Origin: Chloroflexota bacterium
GTDB taxonomy: Bacteria; Chloroflexota; Anaerolineae; Anaerolineales; UBA4823
Assembly (NCBI GenBank): GCA_029782365.1
Contig: JAKOUW010000076.1
Coordinates: 248,001-312,000, forward strand
Length of the DNA: 64,000 nucleotides
Direction: 5' to 3'
A program made the translations under genes and the position numbers. Below are positions 17,877-28,552 of the stretch, piece after piece (position 1 is the first letter of the stretch; every line of letters starts with the position of its first letter). The notes under the pieces are model-generated. The model did no database searches. It was not told where the DNA came from and worked only from the letters and a program-made list of their open reading frames with translations.

Positions 17877-19067
17877 ATGAATAAAATAAAATTTATTGTG
17901 CGATTATGGTTAGGGGTCGCGTTTCTTTTAGCAGCTTGCCAATCTTCCAGCGCGAACAAATGGCCTACAACCAGGCCCGGATCGATTCCAGAAAACTTCG
18001 CAGGGCGTTACACCTATAATGGGTCTTACATCGTAATCATGGATATATTTGCGGATGGCGTGTATTATTTTAACGATAACACAGTCGACTATTCTGCCAG
18101 TGGCATCGCAGAAATCTCTGGCAATGTGGTGACATTCTATGAATCCGTCGGACCATGCGCCAATCAGGCAGGATCTTATTGGATCACATCCAAACCAGGT
18201 GGATTTTTATTGGATTGGAAGGAAGATCCCTGTACAAACCGCGTGCATATTATCACCAAGCAAACATATATTAAATTGGCTGAACAATTTCCTTATGTGC
18301 AATATATTTGGAAGACACTTACGAAGGAAACCAATTATATTGCAGTAGATTCACAAAATAATATTTATGTAACCGATCGGGGCAAGGGATATCATAAGTT
18401 TGCAGGAGATGGCAAAATCCTCCAATCTGTAAATGAATTGAGCCAATCGGCAGGAATTGCCGTAGACAGCAAGGGGAACATTTATGCCGCCAATTCGAGT
18501 GATCGGAACATTGTTAAATTTGACAGCCAGGGAAAAGTATTGTTTCAATGGACGCTCGATTCAATTGAAGCGGAACCAGCCGGGGTAGCTATTGATGGAC
18601 AAGATAATGTTTATGTAGCGCTGCACCGGTCGCGAAATAATTATGTAGAAAAATTTGATTCTGACGGTAATTTTCTCGATTCATGGGCCAGCCAAGGCAC
18701 GCAGGATGGGCAAGTAAGCGGCTCTGAAACTGGAGGTCCGGAGGGCATCGCAGTTGACCAGGATGGGAATAACTATTTAAGCGACCCCGGAAATAACCGC
18801 ATCATTAAATTCGACTCAAAAGGGAATTTTCTTTTTTCCCTCGGAGGCAGTGATAAAGAAAAATTTACAGAACCACGTTTTGTTTCTATAGATAAAAGTG
18901 GGAATGTCTATGTCTTAGACATGAGTCAATCAATTTGGAAATTTGACTCGGCCGGAAAATATCTTGGAAAATGGTTCACCCCCAGTTGGGGCGCGATCGC
19001 CCTTGACAGCCAGGGTAATCTATTAATTGCAGATTACCTACAAGTTGTCAAAGTGAAAATCCCTTGA
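17877..19067 (+). CDS. NHL-repeat lipoprotein
   Basis: The N-terminus is a lipoprotein signal with the lipobox LLAAC. ATG 17877 has the AGAGG ribosome site 11 bases upstream; ATG 17868 is only 2 bases from it and is less likely. Residues about 25-130 form an unassigned domain. The rest holds about six NHL-type beta-propeller repeats with a recurrent pattern GIAVD..GN.Y....(N).I.KFDS.G, ending LIADYLQVVKV. NHL propellers are binding scaffolds; function here is unknown. It lies between the FHA gene and GH3 beta-glucosidase, all rightward. Confidence 0.8.
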   Translation: MNKIKFIVRLWLGVAFLLAACQSSSANKWPTTRPGSIPENFAGRYTYNGSYIVIMDIFADGVYYFNDNTVDYSASGIAEISGNVVTFYESVGPCANQAGSYWITSKPGGFLLDWKEDPCTNRVHIITKQTYIKLAEQFPYVQYIWKTLTKETNYIAVDSQNNIYVTDRGKGYHKFAGDGKILQSVNELSQSAGIAVDSKGNIYAANSSDRNIVKFDSQGKVLFQWTLDSIEAEPAGVAIDGQDNVYVALHRSRNNYVEKFDSDGNFLDSWASQGTQDGQVSGSETGGPEGIAVDQDGNNYLSDPGNNRIIKFDSKGNFLFSLGGSDKEKFTEPRFVSIDKSGNVYVLDMSQSIWKFDSAGKYLGKWFTPSWGAIALDSQGNLLIADYLQVVKVKIP

Positions 19068-19143
19068 GTAATTCTAAGGGATGATTACGATTTAACGCTT
19101 TTCGCAATTACATTAAATCAAGGACACAGTAAGGAGTTTCACG

Positions 19144-21420
19144 ATGAAAAGCCTGGAATCAATTATTTCGGAGATGACCCTGGAAGAAAAAGCCGCTTTG
19201 TGCACCGGAGCATCCCCTTGGACAACCACACCTATCGATAGGCTGGGAATACCTCCGCTCACCGTATCTGATGGCCCCCACGGCGTGCGGAAGGTTACCG
19301 ATGTACAATCTCTTGGGGCAAAAAGCTTACCAGCTACCTGTTTCCCGACCGCCTCGTGCCTGGCATCGACTTGGGATCTTGACTTGATTCACCAAATGGG
19401 CCTCGCCTTGGCTGAAGAATGTATCGCTCTTGGAGTCGATGTTTTGTTAGGGCCAGGCGTCAACATGAAGCGGTCACCATTGGGTGGTCGAAATTTCGAA
19501 TATTTTTCGGAAGATCCTTTCCTGGCCGGCGAAATGGCGGTAGCTTTGATTAGTGGAATCCAGGATTCAGGGGTTGGCGTTTCCTTAAAACATTATGCTG
19601 CAAACAACCAGGAATACCAGCGTTTTATGATCAATGCCGAGGTAGATGAACGCACGCTGCATGAAATTTATCTGCCAGCTTTTGAGGCGGCTGTTAAACG
19701 CTGCCAACCTTGGACGGTAATGTGCGCATATAACAAACTCAATGGAAATTATGGCTCTGAAAATAAGGTTCTGTTGAGCGATATTTTGAAGAAAGACTGG
19801 GGATTTGAGGGTTTGGTAGTTTCAGATTGGGGCGCTGTCCATCATCGTGTACCTTCATTGCAAGCTGGGTTGGATCTAGAAATGCCCGGCCCGAAGCCTA
19901 AACGCGTGCAATCAGTCGTGGATGCAGTGAAAACGGGCGAATTGAGCGAATCTGTTTTAAACGAAGCAGTAAGGCGAATTTTACGAATAGTGTTCAAAGC
20001 GGCCGAAACACCAAAAGGCAAGCAGTTCGATGCGGATAAGCACCATCAACTGGCACGCAAGATTGCTGCTGAAGGCATTGTTTTGGTAAAGAATGATGGA
20101 TTACTTCCACTCAAAGATGTGCAGCATATTGCTGTGATCGGTCGCTCGGCGCAGGTAGCCCATTTCCAGGGCGGCGGGAGCTCCCATATTAACCCTACCA
20201 AAGTGGCCCAGCCATTGGTTGAATTAAAAGACCGGGCAAACCAGACAGAGTTTGCTTTTGCTCAGGGTTATTCAGCGGGCGAAGACTTTAACCAGGATAT
20301 GATCAATGAAGCGACATTAATCGCGGCCAAAAGCGATGTTGCCCTGTTATATATAGCTCTGCCTTCTTCAATCGAATCAGAAGGATACGACCGTAAGAAC
20401 CTGCACCTGACCGGGCAACAAATCGCACTAATTAAAGCAGTATGTGAGGTTCAACCGAAAACAGTCGTTATCCTCAACAATGGCGCTCCAGTCTCAATGC
20501 GAGAATGGCTGGATTTACCTGCCGCAGTGATTGAAGCCTGGATGATGGGCCAGGCAGGGGCGGCGGCGATAGCGGATATAGTCTTTGGCAGAGTGAATCC
20601 AAGCGGAAAATTAGCGGAAACTTTTCCGTTGCGATTAGAGGATACCCCGGCATATCTTAATTGGCCTGGGGATGGTGTAAATGTGAGATATGGCGAAGGT
20701 ATTTTTATCGGTTACCGTTATTATGATTTCAAACATGTTCCAGTCCAATTCCCATTTGGATACGGCTTATCCTATACCACATATAACTATTCAAACTTGC
20801 ATGTTTCCTCATCGAATTTTCAAGACAGAGACGGCCTGATTGTCTCAGTAGATATAACAAATATTGGGCTCATGGCTGGAAAGGAAACTGTCCAGGTGTA
20901 TGTGCGAGATGTAAACTCTAAATTGGTTAGGCCATTTAAGGAATTGAAGGGGTTTGTAAAAGTTCATCTCGAACCAGGAGAAACCAAAACCGTTTCGATT
21001 CCATTGGATTTCCGCTCATTTGCTTACTATCACCCTGGTTACCACCAATGGATCACCGAAGAAGGGGAATTTGAGCTACTCATCGGAGCATCCTCGGAGG
21101 ATATTCGTCTGCAAACGGTTGTACACCTTCAATCGACTGTTCAACTTCCAAGTATATTGAATCGCGAATCAACAATCCGTGACTGGCTTGAGGATTCGCG
21201 TGGAAATAAGGTGATTGCTAATTTGTACCAAATGATGCAGTCTCAGTTGAGTCAGATATTTGGCGGCGGAGGCGACGAACAGGAGATGAATGGGATGGAT
21301 GCACTTGGATTCCTTGTGGAAATGCCTTTGCTAAGCATTCTCGAATTTCAAGAGCATATGTTGCCTTCTTCTGCAGAAGAAATGGTTGATATGCTGCTTG
21401 CCCAAGTGCAACAAGTCTAG
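19144..21420 (+). CDS. GH3-family beta-glucosidase
   Basis: A 758-residue protein with the GH3 layout: an N-terminal barrel with LTVSDGPHGVR, KHYAANNQE and the nucleophile Asp228 in VVSDWGAVH; an alpha/beta sandwich domain (IAVIGRSAQVAHFQGGGSSH); and a C-terminal fibronectin-III-like domain (VQVYVRD..., FKELKGF). About 80 extra residues follow the Fn3 domain. No signal peptide is seen, so it probably works inside the cell, cleaving imported beta-glucosides to glucose. AAGGAGTTTCACG precedes the start. It may complement the GH30/GH4 locus upstream, although it is transcribed separately. Confidence 0.92.
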   Translation: MKSLESIISEMTLEEKAALCTGASPWTTTPIDRLGIPPLTVSDGPHGVRKVTDVQSLGAKSLPATCFPTASCLASTWDLDLIHQMGLALAEECIALGVDVLLGPGVNMKRSPLGGRNFEYFSEDPFLAGEMAVALISGIQDSGVGVSLKHYAANNQEYQRFMINAEVDERTLHEIYLPAFEAAVKRCQPWTVMCAYNKLNGNYGSENKVLLSDILKKDWGFEGLVVSDWGAVHHRVPSLQAGLDLEMPGPKPKRVQSVVDAVKTGELSESVLNEAVRRILRIVFKAAETPKGKQFDADKHHQLARKIAAEGIVLVKNDGLLPLKDVQHIAVIGRSAQVAHFQGGGSSHINPTKVAQPLVELKDRANQTEFAFAQGYSAGEDFNQDMINEATLIAAKSDVALLYIALPSSIESEGYDRKNLHLTGQQIALIKAVCEVQPKTVVILNNGAPVSMREWLDLPAAVIEAWMMGQAGAAAIADIVFGRVNPSGKLAETFPLRLEDTPAYLNWPGDGVNVRYGEGIFIGYRYYDFKHVPVQFPFGYGLSYTTYNYSNLHVSSSNFQDRDGLIVSVDITNIGLMAGKETVQVYVRDVNSKLVRPFKELKGFVKVHLEPGETKTVSIPLDFRSFAYYHPGYHQWITEEGEFELLIGASSEDIRLQTVVHLQSTVQLPSILNRESTIRDWLEDSRGNKVIANLYQMMQSQLSQIFGGGGDEQEMNGMDALGFLVEMPLLSILEFQEHMLPSSAEEMVDMLLAQVQQV

Positions 21421-21429
21421 ATCAATAGG

Positions 21430-21460
21430 CTGCCGCCGTTCACCCGGCGGCAGTTTATTT
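21430..21460 (+). terminator. Intrinsic terminator of GH3 gene
   Basis: CTGCCGCCG (21430-21438) pairs with CGGCGGCAG (21445-21453), 6-base loop, followed by TTTATTT. It sits just after the GH3 stop and abuts the convergent cysN stop. Confidence 0.9.
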
Positions 21461-23333
21461 AAGCAGAAAAAATTAAACCTTTTGTTTGCAAGAATTTTTT
21501 TATAATATGGTCACTTTGTTCGACCTGCTTATCTGACAGGTGAATATCAGGAATGAGATCAGTGGCCAGGTGATCGCCAACCCAAACTGTGTAAATGCGC
21601 TCACGGTGTTCCCATAAAACCGTTGAGAGAACCTCCAAATCCTCTGAGCGCACGGCACGGGCTGATACCACCAGGATTAAGCCAGCGTCCAACATCAAAT
21701 TGGCAATTTCTGCGAGCCGGCGAAAATACTCAACCGCAATTTCATCTGGATCGTGCTTAAAATCGCCAGAACTGTTTTGCAATAAGTCAGCATCCAGGCC
21801 ATAAATTAAATTGGCCATACCGATAAAATAAACAAATTTTCCGTCTGCAAACAAACGTGCTTCCAATTTTTTAGCAACTTGTTTTCTGAGAAAATTGGTG
21901 TCAGCACTGCTGACCATGATCAAGCAAGATTTCTGATTATATCTCTCGGCGCGCGCAGCCCGGCTGATCGTTGGCGATTCCCAATGAGAATTCCTCTTTT
22001 GAATCATCCCAGACAAACGATCCCGGGCATTCTCTTGAAAACCGGTTATAATCCCACCCCCAGATATTTCAAACTCGTCGATGATAACAAAGCGACCGGT
22101 TGGTGGACACTCGTTCACCAGGTCGAAGGCTATTTCCCGATCTAAATTGAAATTTACTTCGGCTACTTCATTGTGGTTGACCGTATTGGATGCTCTTTGG
22201 TTGAGGCTGGCAGCATCAAGAACACGATGAATTGAGACTACTTCAGCAATGACACGCGCAGTGTGGATTTTAAGTGTATATTTTTTCCCTGACTGCAGGG
22301 GTGTTTTCCCCAGCCAGAAGATATTGGCTTGCAAATGAGAAGCTGTATGGGGAAGAATAAGTGGTTCTTCTGACAACTTACATACAATTTCGCCTCGCCT
22401 GATGAATATCTGCTCAGATGTCGTAAATCCAATTGACCAACCTGCGCATTCTTCAGTTTTCGGGTCACTATTGAACCTTTCCAGAGATCGCACCTTTGTT
22501 TTTTTGCCTGAAGGGAGAAACACAATTTTGTCGCCCACCGCAATCCGCCCAGTCTCTATTTTTCCGGCGATGATCCGACGGTTATCTCCATTCCGTGTGA
22601 ACTTATAGACATCCTGCACCGGAAGTCTTAAGGCGAGTTGATCAGCCGGCAGCTCAGCTTTGAAACTTTCCAACTGCTCTAACAGGATTGGGCCGTTGTA
22701 CCAATCCATATTTGGAGAGTGAGCCGCGATATTATCTCCAACCATGCCACTCACCGGGATGAATTGTATTGACATATTTCCCTTGGTGGGTTGCTGCTTA
22801 AAGCTGTCGTTTCCGAAATGAATCTCGTTTAAATAATTTGAGTATTCGCTGACGATTTGGTCAAAAGTATCTTTTGAATACGATACCAGGTCCATCTTAT
22901 TTACCAATACTGCGATTTGGCAAATACCGAGCATGGATAACAAGTAACCATGGCGGCGCGAATTATCTTTGACGCCTTCGGCTGCATCAATCACCAGCAA
23001 CGCAGCTTCAGCAGATGAAGCTCCGGTTATCATATTTTTCAAGAATTCGATATGCCCAGGGGCATCAATCAGGGTGTACCTGCGTTTTGCTGTTCTGAAA
23101 AAGCAGCGAGCTGCATCGATTGTAATCCCTTGAGCGCGTTCTTCTTTAAGAGCGTCTAGTAAAAAAGCATACTCAAAAGGACGTGAGGTGCGCCTGCAAA
23201 ATTCACGGATCGCTTCGATTTTGCCTTCCGGGATCTTGCCGCTGTCTGCCAACAAACGCCCCACGATGGTGCTTTTACCATGATCGACATGGCCCACGAT
23301 AACAAGGTTTAGCTCTTCTGGCGGCGCCTTCAC
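21459..23333 (-). CDS. cysN: Sulfate adenylyltransferase subunit 1 with a relic APS-kinase domain
   Basis: Residues 1 to about 430 are a complete CysN GTPase: G1 GHVDHGKST, switch region GITIDAA, G3 DAPGH, G4 NKMD, then two beta barrels. With CysD it makes APS from sulfate and ATP, driven by GTP. Residues about 450-624 align by eye with the CysC part of CysN/CysC fusions (shared: [37 protein letters not shown]), but the P-loop GLSGAGKST is replaced by [10 protein letters not shown] and the DGD motif by GMAN. The C-terminal domain should therefore not phosphorylate APS. A separate intact cysC lies two genes upstream in the same operon. It overlaps cysD by 4 bases. Confidence 0.9.
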   Translation of the reverse strand: MKAPPEELNLVIVGHVDHGKSTIVGRLLADSGKIPEGKIEAIREFCRRTSRPFEYAFLLDALKEERAQGITIDAARCFFRTAKRRYTLIDAPGHIEFLKNMITGASSAEAALLVIDAAEGVKDNSRRHGYLLSMLGICQIAVLVNKMDLVSYSKDTFDQIVSEYSNYLNEIHFGNDSFKQQPTKGNMSIQFIPVSGMVGDNIAAHSPNMDWYNGPILLEQLESFKAELPADQLALRLPVQDVYKFTRNGDNRRIIAGKIETGRIAVGDKIVFLPSGKKTKVRSLERFNSDPKTEECAGWSIGFTTSEQIFIRRGEIVCKLSEEPLILPHTASHLQANIFWLGKTPLQSGKKYTLKIHTARVIAEVVSIHRVLDAASLNQRASNTVNHNEVAEVNFNLDREIAFDLVNECPPTGRFVIIDEFEISGGGIITGFQENARDRLSGMIQKRNSHWESPTISRAARAERYNQKSCLIMVSSADTNFLRKQVAKKLEARLFADGKFVYFIGMANLIYGLDADLLQNSSGDFKHDPDEIAVEYFRRLAEIANLMLDAGLILVVSARAVRSEDLEVLSTVLWEHRERIYTVWVGDHLATDLIPDIHLSDKQVEQSDHIIKKFLQTKGLIFSA

Positions 23334-24223
23334 ATATAACCTTTCGAACGCAGTTCTTCGAGACCGCCGCCATCCTCTTTATCTTGTTCGCGTCCAGAGC
23401 GTTCTGCAATGTTCGCAAGCTGCCCGGTGCGCAGTTCGGCGACAATTTCGCTAACGGTGCGCGCTTGAGAAGCAATCGGCCTGGTGCAGGGCCAACATCC
23501 CAACGAACGATAACGAAAACCCGCCTGGCTGGGTGGTTGCTGGTTGAAATACAACTGAACCAGGGGAATTTGTTCCCTTTCAATGTATTCCCAAATGTTT
23601 AATTCAGTCCAATCTAATAATGGATGAATCCTGATGTGTGTGCCTGGAGCAAACTCGGTTTTATATTGATTCCAAAACTCCGGCGGCTGGTCAGAAATAT
23701 CCCAATGGCTGAGCTGGTCACGGGCAGAGAAATACCGCTCTTTAGAACGACTGCCTTCCTCATCTGCGCGTAAACCAACGATTACGCCTGTAAACACTTG
23801 GTTGGTTTGGTCTATTTCATATTGGCCTGTCATAGAATTCAAACGCTGACGCGGCCAGGATGCATTGATGGTATTGATTAAAGCCTCGCTTTTGAGGGTC
23901 TGGCAGCACTGCAATCGAGAGAGTTGGCCATCAGGGAATGTCCGCTTTTGCGTAACTGCCTGTGTGTTCATCCCTATAATCATATCCAGGCCAAGTTGGC
24001 GCGCCAATGTGTCGCGATATTCAATCATTTCAGGAATTTTGAATGTTGTGTCGATATGCACAAGAGGAAATGGCACGTGCCCGAAGAATGCCTTCCTGGC
24101 AAGCCACAGCAGCACTGTGCTGTCTTTGCCAATCGACCAGAGCATACAAAGGTCCTTAAATTGGTTGTACGCTTCGCGCAGCAGGAAGATACTTTTATTT
24201 TCTAGTTTATCGAGCTGGTTCAT
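23330..24223 (-). CDS. cysD: Sulfate adenylyltransferase subunit 2
   Basis: The 297-residue product has the PP-loop ATP pyrophosphatase motif [17 protein letters not shown] and family marks [24 protein letters not shown] and [13 protein letters not shown]. It adenylates sulfate to APS together with CysN. The length is that of the family. It sits in the middle of the leftward operon cysC-cysD-cysN, overlapping cysC by 17 bases and cysN by 4, so the three are translationally coupled. Whether the sulfate is used for assimilation or for sulfated products cannot be told from this window; a cysE gene is present at 61743. Confidence 0.95.
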   Translation of the reverse strand: MNQLDKLENKSIFLLREAYNQFKDLCMLWSIGKDSTVLLWLARKAFFGHVPFPLVHIDTTFKIPEMIEYRDTLARQLGLDMIIGMNTQAVTQKRTFPDGQLSRLQCCQTLKSEALINTINASWPRQRLNSMTGQYEIDQTNQVFTGVIVGLRADEEGSRSKERYFSARDQLSHWDISDQPPEFWNQYKTEFAPGTHIRIHPLLDWTELNIWEYIEREQIPLVQLYFNQQPPSQAGFRYRSLGCWPCTRPIASQARTVSEIVAELRTGQLANIAERSGREQDKEDGGGLEELRSKGYM

Positions 24224-24812
24224 TTATTTTGTTAATGATCATTGCAAATAAAATTTCTGCACAAGTTTGACTATTGTTCAACTCTGTATTAAGAAGAAGA
24301 TCAGGCTTGGTTGGTTCTTGATAGCTCTGGTCGGGACTCAAACCAGTATAACCAGCGAGCTGGCCTTTTATCGCTTTTTGATAATTGCCTTTCGGGTCGC
24401 GCTGAATGCAGGTTTCCAATGAAGCCCGGACATATACTTCTAAAAAGGCTCCATTGGGCACAAGGCGGCGCGCCAGGGCTCTCATCGGTTCTTCGGGGGA
24501 GATGAAACAAGCCAAAGTGATAATGCCCGCATCGTGTAAAATGCGGGCAATCCAGGCCGCCCGGCGGATATTTTCCATGCGGTCTGCCTGGGAAAAACCT
24601 AAGCCTGCATTGATGCCGCTGCGTAGATCATCACCATCCAATCGATAAGCAAGCCTGCCCGCAGAAATTAATTTCCTTTCCACCTGGACGGCGATGGTTG
24701 TTTTGCCTGCTCCAGAAAGTCCGGTCATCCAGACGACCAGTCCGCGTTGACCCAAAAGCTTGCCGCGCTCAAAACTGGTTACAGGGGATAAGAAATCAGG
24801 GTTTTCGGCCAT
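24207..24812 (-). CDS. cysC: Adenylyl-sulfate kinase
   Basis: A 201-residue stand-alone APS kinase making PAPS from APS and ATP. The P-loop [35 protein letters not shown], the FISPEEPMR loop and the substrate-binding lid are all present. It is the first gene of the sulfate activation operon and supplies the kinase activity that the degenerate domain at the end of CysN appears to have lost. The last 17 bases overlap cysD. Confidence 0.95.
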   Translation of the reverse strand: MAENPDFLSPVTSFERGKLLGQRGLVVWMTGLSGAGKTTIAVQVERKLISAGRLAYRLDGDDLRSGINAGLGFSQADRMENIRRAAWIARILHDAGIITLACFISPEEPMRALARRLVPNGAFLEVYVRASLETCIQRDPKGNYQKAIKGQLAGYTGLSPDQSYQEPTKPDLLLNTELNNSQTCAEILFAMIINKINEPAR

Positions 24813-24913
24813 TCCAGAAATTGATATTCGTATTACCAGTGTGCCGGGCTCTGGTCACCCCAAATTGATTGATGGTGCCTGCCCCAAAACGAATTCCTTA
24901 TTTATGAACCGGC

Positions 24914-26392
24914 TTACTTTTGCTGTATAAATGAGCTTAATTCAGTTTTTAGCTTTGCCAAAGATGGATTATGGATATACATCATATGACCAGCTTCATA
25001 ATAGCTCATGCTGATGTTATGCTGGAGGGATTCATCCAATCCAAGATGGTTAAAAGTGTATTCAGTTGCCATGAAAGGCGTGGCAAGATCAAAGTAACCA
25101 TTGGCGACATGAACGCGCAGGTAGGGGTTGATCGTCATTGCCTGGCGTAATGTTTCTGCAACGTATACATACTGGTTTTCGTGCTCCGCATAGCTCCACG
25201 GCCAAACTTTGCCGTTCAGAATCTCGTACGGTAGATCGCTCAGGTATTTCAATTCCTCGCGTACATATGCGTTAAAGCCTGAAGTATACGGTCCCATGAT
25301 ATTAGCCATTGAGGGATCGAATTCGAACTCTACCCCAAGCGGATCACGGTCAATTCCCTGAAAACGCGAATCCAATCTACCAACTGTGCGGCCCTGCTCG
25401 CGTAATAGTTCCTTACAAAAACGGAAGATGACAATTCGTAAATTGGCGCGTTCTATGTAAGTTTCGCTCAGCCCAGTCAAACGGGAAAGCTTGCTTCGAA
25501 TCCGAGCGCGCTCTTCAACTCCCAGGTTAGCGCCTTTCATTAATGCGGCGGCGTATTCTCCTTGCGCAAACTCGCGCGATTCATTGATTGCCGTCTGTAA
25601 ATCTGCCTGTAAATCAGAGGCAAGGCGTTTATGATACCAGGCAGTAGCAGTGTAGGTGGGGAGAAAGAGAATGTATGGCATGTCATTGCCAGGATTAAAT
25701 TCAAGCGTGGAAAAATCTAAGACAGCGGAAACCAACATGATGCCGTTTAAATACATTCCGTGTCTATCTTGCAAATAACCGGAAAGGCCGGATGCGCGGG
25801 TTGTTCCATAACTTTCCCCGATCAAGAATTTTGGCGAAGACCAGCGTTGGTAACGTGAGACATAAAGGTAAATAAAATCACCAACGGATTCGATGTCCTT
25901 CTTAAGACCATGAAACTGCCTGGCTTTTTCGCCTATGACAGCGCGGGAATAGCCTGTGCTCACCGGATCGATAAACACAAGATCTGTTTGCTCTAATAAA
26001 CTGAAATCGTTGTCAACAAGCTGGTGCGGAGGGGGCAGCGGATTGCCTGTTTCATCCATCAGGAGGCGGCGAGGCCCGAGAACGCCTAAGTGCAACCAAA
26101 CGGAGGAAGAACCTGGTCCGCCATTAAAGGAAAAGGTTACCGGACGCTTGCTTTTGTCATTCGTATCATCAAGTGTATAAGCTACAAAAAAGATGGAGGC
26201 TTTTGCTTTCTCGCCTTCTGTTTCTCCATCTTTTTCAGTTTCTTCTTTAAGAATAATCCTACCTGTGATGGTGGTATATTTAATTTCTTTTCCGTTTAAG
26301 ACAATTGTGTGCCTGGTTTCGACGAGCTCATCCTTTGGCTCTGGTTTGGAAGGCGTCTCAGCAGGTTTCTTTTCTGGCTCTTTATCAGTCAT
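24914..26392 (-). CDS. Serine carboxypeptidase-like protein (peptidase family S10)
   Basis: Start set at ATG 26392 behind AAAAAGGATATG; an in-frame TTG two codons earlier is less likely. The 492-residue product opens with a Lys/Glu/Pro-rich tail of about 25 residues and has no signal peptide. S10 hallmarks are the oxyanion segment FSFNGGPGSSSVW, the nucleophile Ser in GESYGTTR, the Asp in NGYFDLATPF and the His in YEAGHMMYIH. The family removes C-terminal residues from peptides, mostly at acid pH in secreted settings; a cytoplasmic form would be somewhat unusual, though bacterial S10 genes without clear signals occur. Confidence 0.85.
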   Translation of the reverse strand: MTDKEPEKKPAETPSKPEPKDELVETRHTIVLNGKEIKYTTITGRIILKEETEKDGETEGEKAKASIFFVAYTLDDTNDKSKRPVTFSFNGGPGSSSVWLHLGVLGPRRLLMDETGNPLPPPHQLVDNDFSLLEQTDLVFIDPVSTGYSRAVIGEKARQFHGLKKDIESVGDFIYLYVSRYQRWSSPKFLIGESYGTTRASGLSGYLQDRHGMYLNGIMLVSAVLDFSTLEFNPGNDMPYILFLPTYTATAWYHKRLASDLQADLQTAINESREFAQGEYAAALMKGANLGVEERARIRSKLSRLTGLSETYIERANLRIVIFRFCKELLREQGRTVGRLDSRFQGIDRDPLGVEFEFDPSMANIMGPYTSGFNAYVREELKYLSDLPYEILNGKVWPWSYAEHENQYVYVAETLRQAMTINPYLRVHVANGYFDLATPFMATEYTFNHLGLDESLQHNISMSYYEAGHMMYIHNPSLAKLKTELSSFIQQK

Positions 26393-26516
26393 TGTCAATC
26401 ATATCCTTTTTAATTTTTTCGAGATATCTAGAAATATGCCTTATTATAAGCTATCTGGGATGCGGAAAGCTCTTTCCCTCCCATGTAATGATGTAATCGA
26501 GTAAAATCTCTTTTCT

Positions 26517-27893
26517 ATGCGTGTCTTTCGGAAATTCAACGTCGATTTCGGCGACCAGGATTTTTATAAAACGATGCTGGCAATCGCTATACCTGTCACT
26601 ATCCAGCAATTAATCTCTTCATTATTGAATATGCTGGACATAGTAATGGTTGGACAGCTCGGTGACTCAGCGATTGCAGCACTCGGCCTTTCAAACCAGG
26701 TTTTTTTTCTGTTGAATTTGCTATTATTCGGGCTAACGAGCGGGATGTCGGTTTTTACTTCCCAATATTGGGGACAGCGGGATGTAGCGAATATCCGGCG
26801 TGTGTTGGGTTTATGCCTGACAATAGCGCTGGCAGCCTCTGGTTTTTTTTCCATAGCGGCTTATTTTTTTCCGGTTCAGGTTTTAAGCTTTTATACAAAC
26901 GATCAGATGGTGATTGAAATCGGTGCTCGTTATTTGCGAGTTGTCAGTTTGAGCTATTTACTGACTAGTATTTCATACTCCTATTATGCTGTACTGCGCA
27001 GCATTCGCCAGGTTCGCTTACCGATGGTGATCAACGTTGTGGCCTTGTCGATAAAAGCCGTGATCGGTTATGTCTTGATTTTTGGGTTAATTGGGTTTCC
27101 CGCTTTTGGCGTTGAAGGAGCCGCGTACAGCACCTTGATCGCCCGGGTGTTGGAAGTGGTTTTGGTAGTGGGTCTCACTTACCGCTTGCGTACTCCTGCC
27201 GCGGCGCGCTTGCGGGAGCTGACGGGGTATAACTTCAGTTTTGCATACAAAATAATGGCGACAGCCCTGCCAGCGTTGATCAATGAAATCGTCTGGTCGC
27301 TGGGCGTCACGACATATAATGCAATTTACGCGCACATTGGCACCAATGCAATTGCGGCAGTCAATATCGTGGGTACGTTCGAAAACCTGGCTTTCGTGAC
27401 TTCTATTGGCATTGGCACAGCCTGTGCTGTGATGGTCGGCAACAGTATTGGAGCCGGCGACCGTGAGCGGGCGTTTAGATTGGGGAAAATTTACCTGGCA
27501 CTTGGCCTGTTGGTGTCAATTGCTACGGCTGTGATCTTGGTGGTATTTTCACCAGAATTGGTTGGTTTATACCAGGTTTCAGATGAAACTGCCGCCTATG
27601 CACACCAAATTTTGCTTATTTATGCGCTTACACTTTGGCTGCGGGCGACTAACTTTATGTTATTTATTGGCGCTTTAAGGGCGGGCGGCGATACTACCTA
27701 TGCGATGATCGTAGAAACCTGTACAATGTGGACCGTTGGCGTTCCGTTGGTTTTTTGGGCCGGTTTGAGCCTGCGTTTAGCCGTACCCTGGGTATATTTG
27801 ATCGTTTTGGTTGAAGAATTTACAAAATTAATGATAATATTTCCCCGTTTCCGGTCAAAGAAATGGATTCATGACCTGGTCGCTGCTGTATAG
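26517..27893 (+). CDS. MATE-family multidrug/cation antiporter
   Basis: A 458-residue protein with about twelve membrane segments in two similar halves, typical of NorM/DinF-like MATE exporters. It contains IPVTIQQLISSLLNMLDIVMVGQLGD at the start of half one, split here as IPVTIQQLISS and NMLDIVMVGQLGD, and ALPALINEIVWSLG at the start of half two. It should expel cationic or drug-like compounds using a Na+ or H+ gradient. There is no clear ribosome site, and TAAAAT at 26502 lies 9 bases before the ATG, so the message may be leaderless. The transglutaminase-like gene follows 20 bases downstream. Confidence 0.88.
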   Translation: MRVFRKFNVDFGDQDFYKTMLAIAIPVTIQQLISSLLNMLDIVMVGQLGDSAIAALGLSNQVFFLLNLLLFGLTSGMSVFTSQYWGQRDVANIRRVLGLCLTIALAASGFFSIAAYFFPVQVLSFYTNDQMVIEIGARYLRVVSLSYLLTSISYSYYAVLRSIRQVRLPMVINVVALSIKAVIGYVLIFGLIGFPAFGVEGAAYSTLIARVLEVVLVVGLTYRLRTPAAARLRELTGYNFSFAYKIMATALPALINEIVWSLGVTTYNAIYAHIGTNAIAAVNIVGTFENLAFVTSIGIGTACAVMVGNSIGAGDRERAFRLGKIYLALGLLVSIATAVILVVFSPELVGLYQVSDETAAYAHQILLIYALTLWLRATNFMLFIGALRAGGDTTYAMIVETCTMWTVGVPLVFWAGLSLRLAVPWVYLIVLVEEFTKLMIIFPRFRSKKWIHDLVAAV

Positions 27894-27913
27894 AAAGAAT
27901 GTTGGAGTCGAAA

Positions 27914-28549
27914 ATGTCATTAGAGAAAAACCTTAGCCCCGATTTACGCCAATCTTTAGAGCAATTGAATTCGCCGCTAAAAATTCAAGTTTACCTGGAT
28001 AACATTATTTATGATGGCGCAGATGTCAATCGCTCTTCGGTTCAAGTGATGGAACAAGGTCGTGCGCACTGCCTGGACGGTGGTTTGTTTGCTGCTGCCG
28101 CCCTGCGCAGGTTGGGCTATCCTCCCATGGTCATCGATCTTGTGCCTGCGCCCAATACAGACGATGACCATGTTCTGGCTCTCTTCCGTCGCAACAACCG
28201 CTGGGGTGCCGTGGCGAAATCAAATTTTGTTGGGTTAAGATATCGAGAACCCGTATATAAAAATATTCGGGAATTGGTCATGACTTATTTTGAGGCTTAT
28301 CACAGCCTGGATTATTCGCGCACTTTGCGTGGTTATACCCGTCCTTTGAATTTAGCTGCTTTCGACAGGTTCGATTGGGAAACAAGCGTGGCAGGCGTCG
28401 AACGGGTTTCAAAACGCCTATACAGCCTGCGGATGGTGCCACTTTTATCATCGAAGATGATCTCGGAGTTGTCATTGGTTGACATCATTACCTACCGGTC
28501 AAACACACTGGTAACGAACGTCAAGGAGACGTTTAAACCCCTGACATGA
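27914..28549 (+). CDS. Transglutaminase-like superfamily protein
   Basis: Start chosen at ATG 27914 behind TTGGAGTCGAAA. The 211-residue product shows a candidate Cys-His-Asp/Asn triad: Cys in GRAHCLDGGLFAAAALRRLG, His in DDDHVLALFR, and a following WGAVAKSNFVGLRYREPVY strand. This layout is that of transglutaminase-like or papain-like folds. Whether it is an active peptidase, a transamidase or a binding protein is not evident. It is co-transcribed with the MATE transporter, but no functional link is known to me. Confidence 0.6.
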   Translation: MSLEKNLSPDLRQSLEQLNSPLKIQVYLDNIIYDGADVNRSSVQVMEQGRAHCLDGGLFAAAALRRLGYPPMVIDLVPAPNTDDDHVLALFRRNNRWGAVAKSNFVGLRYREPVYKNIRELVMTYFEAYHSLDYSRTLRGYTRPLNLAAFDRFDWETSVAGVERVSKRLYSLRMVPLLSSKMISELSLVDIITYRSNTLVTNVKETFKPLT

Positions 28550-28552
28550 ATT

